DNA of 37,500 nucleotides. It comes from Symbiodinium natans (taxonomy: Eukaryota > Sar > Dinophyceae > Suessiales > Symbiodiniaceae). The notes beneath the pieces were generated by a model. The model was not told the origin of the DNA. It saw only the letters and a program-made list of their open reading frames with translations, and searched no databases. Shown here in pieces: positions 15,515 through 23,533 of this stretch. Where the stretch lies: positions 552,276 through 589,775 of the forward strand of contig CAJNDS010001668.1 in NCBI GenBank assembly GCA_905221605.1, in the 5' to 3' direction. The position numbers were made by a program, and so were the translations under genes. How positions within the stretch are numbered: position 1 is the first letter of the stretch; each line of letters begins with the position of its first letter.

Positions 15515-16391
15515 TCCCACCTTCAGTACCCAAACCTACTTGGTTATTTGTTGCGAAACCGCGTAAGAGTCATAAATCCTGATGAGTCAGAACCCAAGAC
15601 CGGCCGGAGAGTTAGGTTTTGGGCGGCGCTTGCGAGCATCCCATGCGCATGGTTTAGGGGTCAGGGGTTCGGGGTTTCGGGTCACAAGGATCCTATCAGG
15701 ATGGTTGTGGAAGCTCTTGCAGCTTGCGGCCAAAAAGCGGCACCCGGTTTTGAGGGGCTGCCCCCCCTGCTGGCCTAATGCGCTATGCATCCGAATATCA
15801 ACTACCCTCCTGCCGTAAGGTTTAGGTTTAGGGTTTAGGGTTTAGGGTTTAGGGTTTAGGGTTTAGGGTTTAGGGTTTAGGGTTTAGAGTTTAGGGTTTA
15901 GGGTTTAGGGTTTAGGGTTTAGGGTTTAAAGTTTAGGGTTTAGGGTTTAGGGTTTAGGGTTTAGGGTTTAGTTCACATGTCCCAAGCTTCACAAGACTCT
16001 ACCGTCTACAACCCCAATACCTGCCGCACTTTTATACCGAAGGCGCACGGCAACCCAAAACTCTAAACCCTAAACCCTAAACCCTAAACCCTAAACCCTA
16101 AACCCTAAACCCTAAACCCTAAACCCTAAACCCTAAACCCCTTTCAGGCAGTTGGGTTGGGTGGGTGGGCTTGGGGGGTGGGTGGACCCAAAGGTTAGGA
16201 CAACTGAGAGACCCGAGCTGGGCGGGTCCCGCATGTAGGCTCGGCTAATCGGGATGGCTTTAAGCCTTACAGGCTTTGGAGTTTCTTTTCGCCGAATAAG
16301 CCCTAAGCTCTAAGCCTAAACCCTAAAACCCTAAACCCTAAACCCTACACCCTAAACCCTAAACCCTAAACCCTAAACCACCGTTGCCCAG
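15515..16391. other. Interval after the RCC1-like gene
   Basis: 15515-15810 is unique sequence with several short overlapping frames, most simply 3' untranslated or intronic. 15820-15970 is a G-rich array with two variant units (TTTAGAG, TTTAAAG), and 16058-16140 a C-rich array. 16141-16310 holds a G-rich stretch (GGGTGGGTGGGC) and no gene I recognise. Confidence 0.4.
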
Positions 16392-16437
16392 GCCCGCCTC
16401 GAAGCTCGAGGCCTTCAAAGAAGCGGACGTCGGCAAG
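16392..16437 (+). CDS. CDPK-like protein, EF4 first half
   Basis: After TTGCCCAG|G it reads PASKLEAFKEADVGK: the incoming helix and loop residues 1-4. A GC donor (AAG|GCCGGG) and acceptor TCGAG|G at 17133 join to DGAIDFDEF, giving DVGKDGAIDFDE, a perfect 12-residue loop. The intron sits at the same loop position (between residues 4 and 5) as in EF1. Confidence 0.8.
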
Positions 16438-17133
16438 GCCGGGCTGCCTGAAGGGACCCTAAGCCCCATGACCCTAAGCCCTAAGCCCTAAACCCTAAAC
16501 CCTGAACCCTCGCCCTAAGCCCTAAACCCGAAACCCGACACTCTTGTTGGGGTGTAGGGTTTAGGGGTGTAGGGGTATAGGGTTTAGGGTTTCCTGTCAT
16601 GAGAATCAGACATGAGGGCTTAGGGAGTGTTTTGGGACTTAGGTCTCTCGAGCTAAACAAAACCTTCCACCCTCAGCCCTTAAAATCAACCTCTTCAACC
16701 CCGAGCCCGGACAACTCTAAAGCTCCCCAAGCTGAATCCCATACATTTATGCGCTGAAAAGCCTAGAGCCCCATAAACCTCTGAAAGCCTCCAGACACGA
16801 CACCCCAACCCGTGACATTCCAGACGCCCCCCCCCCCCCGTCCTCAACCCCGAACCCTATGAACCTGGCTTCAAGACCCTTGTCGCTAAACCCTAAATAA
16901 ACCCTAAACCCTAAACCCTAAACCCTAAACCTCCTAAACCCGTAACCCTAACCCTAAACTAAACCCTACCTAAACCCTAAACCCTAACCCTAAACCCTAA
17001 ACCCTAAACCCTAAACCCTAACCCTAAACCCTAAACCTAACCCTAAACCTAAACCCTAACCCTAACCGCCCTAAACCTACACCACCTCGCATGGCTTATC
17101 AGCGCACCTTTCTCTCCCATGCCCGCCGTCGAG

Positions 17134-17181
17134 GATGGCGCCATCGATTTCGACGAGTTCTGCGCGCTGATCAATGCCTGA
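17134..17181 (+). CDS. CDPK-like protein, EF4 second half and stop
   Basis: Reads DGAIDFDEFCALINA followed by TGA at 17179-17181. This is a typical CDPK C-terminus: DGxIDFxEFxxL/M, ending a few residues after the last helix. It supports placing the end of a calcium-sensor protein here. The frame that starts at 17091 is a shadow. Confidence 0.82.
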   Translation, partial: DGAIDFDEFCALINA

Positions 17182-17380
17182 CGGATTTAGGGTTCGCGGT
17201 AGCGTGTATGGGCAAAAGGGTTCAAAGGGTTCATAGGGTTGATAGGATATATAGCTCAGGGTATAGTGTTCCAGAATCAAGCCCCTAAAGCCCGGACCCT
17301 AAACCCCAAACCCTAAACCCCAAACCCGAAACCCGCAGACTCCCACTTCTCAAAACCCTCGACGTCAGCTTGAGAGGCGA

Positions 17381-17503
17381 GGCAAACAAAGGTGGCTGGG
17401 GGGTGGGGTTCAGGGTTTGGGGTTTAGGGTTGAAGGTTTACGGTTTAGATTTCGGGTTTAGAGTCTGGTGGGGGAATTGGCGTTTTGAAGGTAGTTTACG
17501 GCC
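17381..17503. repeat. 123-bp direct duplication, copy 1
   Basis: GGCAAACAAAGGTGGCTGGG through GTAGTTTACGGCC is repeated at 17606-17728 with the same length and about five substitutions, all within the heptamer-like middle. Each copy is followed by a CCCTAAA array, so the repeated unit is flank plus array (period 225 bp). Confidence 0.92.
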
Positions 17504-17605
17504 TAAACCCTAAACCCTAAACCCTAAACCCTAAACCCTAAACCCTAAACCCTAAACCCTAAACCCTAAACCCTAAACCCTAAACCCTAAACCTGCTAGA
17601 GGCAT

Positions 17606-17728
17606 GGCAAACAAAGGTGGCTGGGGGGTGGGGTTCAGGGTTTGGGGTTTAGGGTTTAAGGTTTAGGGTTTAGATTTCGGGTTTAGAGTCTGGTGGGGGA
17701 ATTGGCGTTTTGAAGGTAGTTTACGGCC
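17606..17728. repeat. 123-bp direct duplication, copy 2
   Basis: Second copy of the unit at 17381-17503. The first is preceded by TTGAGAGGCGA and the second by CTAGAGGCAT, so the breakpoints lie in similar but not identical AGAGGC sequence. Confidence 0.92.
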
Positions 17729-17773
17729 TAAACCCTAAACCCTAAACCCTAAACCCTAAACCCTAAACGAGGC

Positions 17774-17848
17774 ATGTCTGGCCGTCTTGCCATGAACGCT
17801 GCTTTCTGGCCCACCGTAGCCCGATTTATGTACCCTCAAGAAGGCAAC
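17774..17848 (+). CDS. Possible start exon of a new gene
   Basis: The first ATG after the CDPK-like stop that opens a protein-like frame reads MSGRLAMNAAFWPTVARF then MYPQE. A GT lies at ACC|GTAGCC and other ends are possible. No family is recognised. The call rests on position, codon bias toward C/G third bases, and being a unique island between arrays. Confidence 0.35.
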
Positions 17849-17962
17849 CCTTTGGGGTTTCAACGGCTTAAAATGGGTTCAGGGTTTAGGGTTTAGGGTT
17901 TAGGGTTTAGGGTTTAGGGTTCTGGGTTCTTAGGGTTTAGGGTGTAGGATTTAGGGTTTAGG

Positions 17963-17963
<1 letters not shown>

Positions 17964-17995
<32 letters not shown>
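17964..17995. repeat. 32-C homopolymer run
   Basis: The longest single-base run of the window, between a G-rich array and the exon at 18020. Comparable C/G runs of 16-23 bases are at 24109, 25295, 29758 and 37157, often next to an exon or element. Confidence 0.9.
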
Positions 17996-17996
<1 letters not shown>

Positions 17997-18019
17997 CCTC
18001 TCCCCACCCCCCCACGCAG

Positions 18020-18084
18020 GACATGAGCACGACCATGGCTTTTGCCGGCCTCCTCCGTCGCCTCATGAAGGCCATTACGAGAAG
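18020..18084 (+). CDS. Unrecognised gene, exon a
   Basis: After CACGCAG|G it reads DMSTTMAFAGLLRRLMKAIT then R. It ends AGAAG|GTTGTTGG. The next island starts CAG|GCTGGTGAT, so AGG(T/C)TG is duplicated at the two splice sites. Joined in phase 2 to 18291. The minus-strand frames here are poly-glycine artefacts of the adjacent C run. Confidence 0.55.
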
Positions 18085-18290
18085 GTTGTTGGGAATGCCA
18101 CCTAAACCCTGCAACCCGATGAACCCTGAACCCTTCTAACCCCAAATTGAGGCTTGTTGGGTTTAAACATGATAGGGCCACTAGGGCTGTAGGGTGTAAG
18201 CTTTAACCCCTAAACCATAAACCCTAAACCCAAAGGGCTTCAGGTCTTTACTGGTAGGGTTTAAACAGTTCAGGTTTTCGGTCGCTGCAG

Positions 18291-18360
18291 GCTGGTGATT
18301 TCGGCAAACGCTGTGTGCCCATGGTCACCGACGAGGCTGTTGGGGGCGGGGGTGGCGACG
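18291..18360 (+). CDS. Unrecognised gene, exon b
   Basis: In phase with exon a it reads LVISANAVCPWSPTRLLGAG then VAT, ending GACG|GTTTAG. Another frame (AGDFGKRCVPMVTDEAVGGG) is also open. Phase continuity to both neighbours favours the first. The donor's GT is the start of a telomeric G-rich unit (GTTTAGGG). Confidence 0.5.
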
Positions 18361-18441
18361 GTTTAGGGTTTAGGGTTTAGGGCTTTGGGCTTAGGCCTTA
18401 GGGTTTAGGGCTTGAGGGTGTTTGTAGCGCTTAGGGTCCAG

Positions 18442-18470
18442 GCGATGGTGAGAATTGTAAACCTGCACCG
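18442..18470 (+). CDS. Unrecognised gene, exon c
   Basis: AGGGTCCAG|G opens AMVRIVNLHR and ends CACCG|GTTCTC. In phase with 18291-18360 and with 18601. Small exons of this size are normal in this window. Confidence 0.5.
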
Positions 18471-18600
18471 GTTCTCTGTTCGGGTTTAGGGTTTAGGGTT
18501 TAGGGTTTAGGGTTTAGGGTTTAGGGTTTAGGGTTTAGGGTTTAGGGTGTAGGGTTTAGGGTTTAGGGTTTAGGGTTTAGGGTACAGGGCGCCTTGTCAG

Positions 18601-18648
18601 GAAGTCCCACCACGTCGCGCGAGCAAGCGCCCGCAACTCTGGAGCCTA
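18601..18648 (+). CDS. Unrecognised gene, exon d
   Basis: After CTTGTCAG|G it reads KSHHVARASARNSGA in phase with exon c, followed by TAA at the beginning of telomere-like sequence. Either the protein ends here or a donor lies just before the stop. The stretch AMVRIVNLHR-KSHHVARAS is basic and helical but not diagnostic. Confidence 0.45.
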
Positions 18649-19036
18649 AACCCTCAGCCCTACACCCCAAGCCCCAAACACCTAAACCCCGACAATCCAA
18701 CTGTTCTGCCTTCGCGCTAAGGGTTTCGGGTTTAGGGTTTATGTAGGGTTCAGGGTTTAGGGTGTAGGGTTTCGGGTTCAAACCCCTGGACCAAAACAAT
18801 CTCAAATCCCTGAAACCCCACCTAAGACCCAAACTGTAACCCGAAAATCCTTATACTGGAAAATTTGCGGACCCTAATCACCTGAACCCGAAATGTCCTA
18901 AACCCTAAACCCTAAACCCTAAACCCTAAACCCTAAACCCTAAACCCTAAACCCTAAACCCTAAACCCTACAAACCCTAAAAGCCCCGCAAACCCTACAA
19001 AGCCTAAAAACCCTGAAAACCCTAAAGTTGGGGGCC

Positions 19037-19054
19037 AAAGGCCCGGACCTTCGG
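19037..19054. repeat. 18-bp duplication left of a telomeric-type array
   Basis: AAAGGCCCGGACCTTCGG occurs here and again at 19208-19225, bracketing the CCCTAAA array 19055-19200. The right copy is the beginning of an exon. This looks like a target-site duplication created when the array entered. Confidence 0.85.
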
Positions 19055-19200
19055 TTTAAACCCTAGACCCTAAACCCTAAACCCTAAACTCCAAACCCTA
19101 AACCCTAAACCCTAAACCCTAAACCCTAAACCCTAAACCCTAAACCCTAAACCCTAAACCCTAAACCCTAAACCCTAAACCCTAAACCCTAAACCCTACA
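19055..19200. repeat. CCCTAAA array bracketed by an 18-bp duplication
   Basis: About twenty units, a few variant (CCCTAGA, CTCCAAA), with AAAGGCCCGGACCTTCGG on both sides. No coding sequence inside. Confidence 0.93.
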
Positions 19201-19211
19201 AACCCCAAAAG

Positions 19212-19278
19212 GCCCGGACCTTCGGCCTGAACTCCTTCTTCCACGAGTTCAAGATCCACGCGCCTTTTGGGCACCCTG
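19212..19278 (+). CDS. Unrecognised gene, exon ARTFGLNSFFHEFKIHAPFG
   Basis: After CAAAAG|G the frame reads ARTFGLNSFFHEFKIHAPFG then HP, ending CCTG|GCTTCC (GC donor). Codon third positions are mostly C/G. Both ends of this exon are duplicated in the flanking DNA: the start at 19037-19054 and the end at 19478-19506. So arrays appear to have entered on both sides of the same coding segment. Confidence 0.65.
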
Positions 19279-19477
19279 GCTTCCTTAGGGGGGGTTTAGG
19301 GTTTAGGGTTTAGGGTTTAGGGTTTAGGGTTTAGGGGAAGAGCTTTTTAGGGCTTAGGGTTTGGGGTTTAGGGTTTCGGGTTTGGGGTGTAGGGGAAGGG
19401 CTTTTTAGGGCTTAGGGTTTGGGGTTTAGAGTTTCTTTCTTTTTTTGGGGGGTGTGTAGGTAGTCTTGTTAGGGTGC

Positions 19478-19506
19478 AAGATCCAGGGCGCCCTTTGGGC
19501 ACCCTG
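19478..19506. repeat. Duplicate of the exon end (AAGATCCA...CACCCTG)
   Basis: A 29-bp near-copy of 19251-19278 lies here, after about 200 bp of G-rich heptamer-like sequence. It differs by two substitutions and a one-base indel. It encodes a broken version of FKIHAPFGHP and may serve as the true 3' boundary of an intron. Confidence 0.8.
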
Positions 19507-20389
19507 TTAGGGTTTAGGGTTTGGGGTTCAGGGTTTAGGGTTTAGGATCTAGGGTTTAGGGTTTAGGGTTTAGGATTTAGGGTTTAGGGTTTAGGATTTA
19601 GGGTTCCGGGTTCTTTTTTTGAAGGGTTGTTTTTTCTTCAGGGGGTGTGCAGGATCTTTGAGGGTTTTTGTTAGGGGTTTCAGGGGCTTTATATTGGGTC
19701 TCTTGGCTTGTGCCAGTGTTTTGAGTGTTTTAACCATACCTGAAACTCAAAACTCCTGAACTGAATCCTAAACCCTAAACCCTCAAACCAAAACCCAAAA
19801 CCCTAAACCCTAACTCTAAACCCTAAACCCTAACCTCTCCTCCTTGCTGTCATAGCCTGCGGGTCTGAGCGGTCTCTTTGGATTGCCCTCCGCAGCAAAA
19901 CCCTAAACCCTAAACCCTAAACCCTAAGCCCTAAGCCCGAAGCCCTAAGCCCTAAACCTTTCCAGGGCTTTAGGGTTTTGAATTAGGGGCTCAGGATTCA
20001 AGATCCCACCCTGGCTGAACCCTGAACCCTAAAGATAAGCTTAGGGTTCAGGGTTTAGAGCTTTGGGGTTTAGGGTTTGGGGTTTGGGGTTTCGGGCTTT
20101 AGGCTGAGTTTAGGGTGCATGTTTTGGTTAAGGGTTTATAGGGTTTCGGATTTTAGGTGTTTAGGGTTGTCTAAGTAGGTTCAGGGTTCGCGCTTTTGCG
20201 GCAGCTGGTCTTTCATAGGTCTAGGTCTCTACTATCAAGAGTGCTGTGTCTCACGCTGTAGGGTGTAGCAGGTGTAGCGTTGACTGTGTAGGGTTCAGGA
20301 AGATTCGATCTTTAGATCCTGGACCCTTAACTGAAACCCGACCCCCCTGTCCCCATGACCTAAGCCCGAAACCAGAATGCCAAACCCTA

Positions 20390-20608
20390 AACCCTAAACC
20401 CTAAACCCTAAACCCTAAACCCTAAACCCTAAACCCTAAACCCTGAACCCTCAACCCTAAGCCCTAAGCCCTAAGCCCTAAGCCCTAAACCCTAAACCCT
20501 AAACCCTAAACCCTAAACCCTAAACCCTAAACCCTAAACCCTAAACCCTAAACCCTAAACCCTAAACCCTAAACCCTAAACCCTAAACTAAACCCTAAAC
20601 CCTAAACC
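20390..20608. repeat. C-rich telomeric-type array
   Basis: About thirty CCCTAAA units with a short CCCTAAG block in the middle (20457-20486). It precedes the exon at 20671. Confidence 0.95.
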
Positions 20609-20670
20609 CAGCTAGGGGCCCCTTGCAGGCAGGAGAGGCATGGCCTTCCCCCCCCCCACCCCACCGCAAG

Positions 20671-20759
20671 GCAGCACTACACCCCCGTGGACCACGACAT
20701 CTTGATGAAGTACGCCGAGGCTCCGAAACGCCCCTTACGCCCCTGGAGCATGAGCAAAG
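20671..20759 (+). CDS. Unrecognised gene, exon QHYTPVDHDILMKYAEAPKR
   Basis: After CCGCAAG|G it reads QHYTPVDHDILMKYAEAPKR then PLRPWSMSK. High C/G third positions and no alternative open frame of quality. No domain recognised. The exon is followed by degenerate CCCTAGCC repeats. Confidence 0.65.
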
Positions 20760-20894
20760 AAACCCTAGCCCCAAACCCTAGCCCTAAACCCTAGCCCTAA
20801 ACCTTAGCCCTAAACCCTATAGCCTTTGAAACCCCATACCCGCCTAAGGGGTGCACCCGGATTCATAGAACTGATCATCTGTGTTACAACTTGC

Positions 20895-21179
20895 AAGATG
20901 AAGTGCTGCTATCATAGACTAGGACCCGGAGTAGGCCCTTATTCCCTTTTTTGGGGGGTGTAGGTTCCCGTATAATCCCCTTAAAACCAAACGGGGTACC
21001 CTGTTTATTCCTGGGTTACTCTGGGTCTAGCCCTAAACCCTAAACCCTAAACCCTAAACCCTAAACCATAAACCCTAAACCCTAAACCCTAAACCCTAAA
21101 CCCTAAACCCTAAACCCTAAACCCTAAACCCTAACCCCCACCCCCCACGGGTGTAGAAGATGAAATGCTGCTTCATAGA
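20895..21179. repeat. Element A plus array bracketed by a 24-bp duplication
   Basis: AAGATGAAGTGCTGCTATCA (20895 on) reappears as AAGATGAAATGCTGCTTCAT (21157 on). The duplicated stretch is AG-bounded and could be coding (KMKCCFIEV). It shows that a family A element and a telomeric array entered together or one inside the other. Confidence 0.75.
20917..21030. mobile_element. Family A introner-like element, copy 4
   Basis: Starts GACTAGGACCCGGAGTAGGC and ends GGTTACTCTGGGTCTAG; interior GTAGGTTCCCGTATAATCCC and a purine run as in copy 1. It is followed directly by a telomeric array (21031-21135). The pair is flanked by a 23-24-bp duplication (20895-20918 / 21157-21179). Confidence 0.78.
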
Positions 21180-21990
21180 GGTCACAGGGGATTCAGGGTT
21201 TCGTGTTTACCGTCTTCGGGGCTGCGTGTGAGAAATTCTGACCAGCTTCCGGGGAAATTAGGGTTTAGGGTTTAGGGCTTAGGGTTTAGGGTTTAGGGTC
21301 TAGGGTTTAGGGGTTAGGGGTAGGGTTTGGGGTTCAGGGCTAGGGCCTTTGGGGTGGACATCGGGTTTGTAAGGTTTCGTCCATGATGCCCATTTCAGGA
21401 CATGTCAGGTGTGTAATTAGCTTCCACCTCGCATGTTCCCCTTGTAAATTCGGTGGTCCATGGGGTTGAAGGGTTTTAGGAGAAGCGAGGGGCTTCGGTA
21501 CACTTACTGGTTCTTGGTAGGAATGTGGGAATGCGGTACCTTATATCCCCCTATGTATCCCTTTCGGGTCCCCAGACCCCAAGCCCTAAGCCTTAAACTC
21601 TAAACCCCATAAAAGGGCACTGAATTCCTATGGAAACTGCAGCAGTCCGAAGCATAGGAGGCTGCTGCGCCGCCGCACTTATTTCGGCTCGAAGACCCCC
21701 TCTGGGAAGGGCCTTAGGGGTTTGGGGTTTAGGGTTTAGGGTTTAGGGTTTAGGGTTTGGGGTTTAGGGTTTAGGGTTTAGGGTTTAGGCTAGGCTTCGG
21801 TCATCTGTAATTCTCCTGGGGCCTGCAGAAGCCACCCCCAAGCCCTCAGCCCCGAAACAAAAACCCGGCGGCAGAAAACAAGGCCTGCGCCCTAAACCCA
21901 GAGAAAGGTCCCATGGTCCAGCCGTACAGGCCCTTACACCCTTTAAACCCTAAACCCTAAACCCGAACCCTAAACCCTAAACCCTTGCCA

Positions 21991-22132
21991 GCTTCAGAGC
22001 CCAGTTTAGCCGGTCGGACCAAGGGTGTGGCACCCTCATGGCAGCCTCCGATGACCTTGCACATCGACCCAGCCGGGCCAGTTCGCACAGCTCGCGCTCT
22101 GCGGCCCCTGCCGTGGCCCAGCTTAAGCTAGG
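21991..22132 (+). CDS. Unrecognised gene, Ser/Arg-rich exon
   Basis: Reads ASFRAQFSRSDQGCGTLMAA then SDDLAHRPSRASSHSSRSAA and APAVAQLKL. Probably a disordered, phosphorylatable segment. The end CTTAAGCTAGG is repeated at 22254-22264. A GT donor formed at the first telomeric unit (AGG|GTTTAGGG) and acceptor GCTAG|G splice in phase to 22264. The upstream boundary is uncertain. Confidence 0.65.
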
Positions 22133-22264
22133 GTTTAGGGTTTAGGGTTTAGGGTTTAGGGTTTAGGGTTTAGGGTTCAGGGTTCAGGGTTCAGGGTTAA
22201 GGTTTCAGGTTTCAGGTTTCAGGGTTCAGGGTTCAGGGTTTAGGGTTTAGGGTCTTAAGCTAGG
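22122..22264 (+). repeat. Telomeric array with 11-bp flanking duplication forming an intron
   Basis: CTTAAGCTAGG (22122-22132) and the same 11 bases (22254-22264) bracket a G-rich array with TTCAGGG variants. The inferred intron 22133-22263 starts with GT of GTTTAGGG and ends with TAG of the second copy. Removing it restores an unbroken reading frame. Confidence 0.85.
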
Positions 22265-22303
22265 AAAACCGACCTCCCAGATGCCGAATTCTCGGGTTCC
22301 TCT
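22264..22303 (+). CDS. Unrecognised gene, exon KTDLPDAEFSGSS
   Basis: Follows the telomeric intron in phase: QLKLG-KTDLPDAEFSGSS, with donor TCT|GTGCTG. Acidic and serine-rich, consistent with continuation of the disordered region. Confidence 0.55.
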
Positions 22304-22313
22304 GTGCTGAACT

Positions 22314-22417
22314 AGACCTTGAGAACCAAGAGCCCACATTATTGTAGGTCATTGCACAAATACCCCTTCTGGGAGGCTTAGGTAACCTACAGATAAGCTT
22401 TGGGTTCTTAAAGTAGG
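22314..22417. repeat. Family B repeat, copy 2
   Basis: Shares with 873-957 the block CCCACATTATTGTAGGTCATTGC and the closing TTTGGGTTCTTAAAGTAGG. The ends GAGAACCAAGAGC and GCTTTGGGTTCTT are roughly inverted. It begins about ten bases after the preceding exon's donor, so it lies in an intron. Confidence 0.6.
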
Positions 22418-22817
22418 GCCTATAGAGTAGGTCCTTCCGGGGTCGAGGGGTTTAGATGGCCTCCTCTTCTGCAGCTGCACTCAAACCCACTTGAGACCCT
22501 TTCAACTTTCCACCAGAGCCACAAGGCACTCCCTTGGGTTTAGGGCTTTAAGCTGTAGGTTCTTCTAGAAAGTCATGAGGGTTCAGGGTGTAAAATTTTG
22601 TTCTGTCTACAAGGAACCATAGACTTTTATATGAAACAGGGTTTATATTACTGATATTGGTAAGTGTATATAAGGCTCCTTTTTAATATTGGTGAGTGTA
22701 CATACCTGGTGTCCTTTTGGGGGTACAAGAAATATATACCCTACTTCATATGTTCTAAGCGGAGTTCGAAGGACAGTCTAGTCCTCAAATACAAGGCACA
22801 GCAGAAGCCCCCTGCAG

Positions 22818-22889
22818 GTGCCAGATGACTGGAGCCGGCTCAACATGCTCAAGGCGGGGGAACGTGGTGTTGAGAGCTTGGGATTACAG
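22818..22889 (+). CDS. Unrecognised gene, exon VPDDWSRLNMLKAGERGVES
   Basis: After CCTGCAG|G it reads VPDDWSRLNMLKAGERGVES then LGLQ, ending at a G-rich block. A tract of AT-rich unique DNA (22590-22790) with two ATATTGGTAAGTGTA-like phrases precedes it. Confidence 0.6.
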
Positions 22890-23095
22890 AGTTTAGGGGC
22901 TTAGGGGTTTAGGGGTTTTGGGGTTTTGGGGTTTAGGGGTTTAGGGGTTTAGGGGCTTAGGGGTTTAGGGGTTTAGGGTTTAGGGGCTTAGGGGTTTAGG
23001 GGCTTAGGGGCTTAGGGGCTTAGGGGCTTAGGGCTTTAGGGCTTTAGGGCTGTAGGGCTTAGGGGCTTAGGCGCTTAGGGGTTTAGGGCTTGGGG
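22890..23095. repeat. TTTAGGGG / CTTAGGGG octamer array
   Basis: Units of 8 bp with four G, alternating TTTAGGGG and CTTAGGGG, in contrast to the 7-bp units elsewhere. The grouping of CTTAGGGG units suggests local amplification. Confidence 0.88.
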
Positions 23096-23375
23096 GTCTA
23101 GATTTCAATCTTGGTTCGGGCCTGGGGTCGAGAATTCAAGGGCCTTACAGGTCTCTTCCCGAGGAGAGGGACCTCCAGGTAGGCCTGGGTCTTTGCCCCT
23201 ACACTAAGAGCCTTGGACCCCACACCACACCCTGAAAACCCTGGTCCCTAGAAAACCCTAGAAGACTCCACAAAAACCCGAGAAAACCCCATAGCAACCC
23301 ACGCGAAAACCCTAGAAAATCCCTAGAAAACCCCTAGACAACTCTAAAGCACCCCTTAAAAACCCCAACGCAAAG

Positions 23376-23472
23376 AAGCCCACGGAAAAAGGATGACCCT
23401 AAACCCTAAACCCTAAACCCTAAACCCTAAACCCTAAACCCTAAACCCCCAAAGCCCACGGCAAAAGGATGA
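23376..23472 (+). repeat. Telomeric array flanked by 21-bp near-perfect duplication
   Basis: AAGCCCACGGAAAAAGGATGA (23376-23396) and AAGCCCACGGCAAAAGGATGA (23452-23472), one mismatch, bracket eight CCCTAAA-type units. Reading it as an intron with GA donor (AAAAAG|GATGACC) and acceptor CAAAAG|GATGAG removes exactly one copy plus the array (76 bp). Here a pure C-rich array, which contains no GT or AG of its own, borrows splice sites from duplicated host sequence. Confidence 0.88.
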
Positions 23473-23533
23473 GATGGCCCAACTGCGGCTGCAGCTGCGG
23501 CAGCACGAGGGCCGGCGCGGGGAGATCTCCAAG
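23468..23533 (+). CDS. Unrecognised gene, coiled-coil exon
   Basis: Reads DEMAQLRLQLRQHEGRRGEI then SK, a heptad-like helix rich in L, Q and R. Begins AAAAG|GATGAG and ends CCAAG|GATTTTG (GA donor), phase 0 at both ends. A coiled-coil protein of unknown function is the reasonable reading. Confidence 0.7.

Noticed and set aside
14162-15533. Long minus-strand frames opposite the RCC1-like gene
   Set aside because: The plus strand encodes regular RCC1-type repeats with conserved CFG, VSAG and HTC; the minus frames mirror that repeat pattern.
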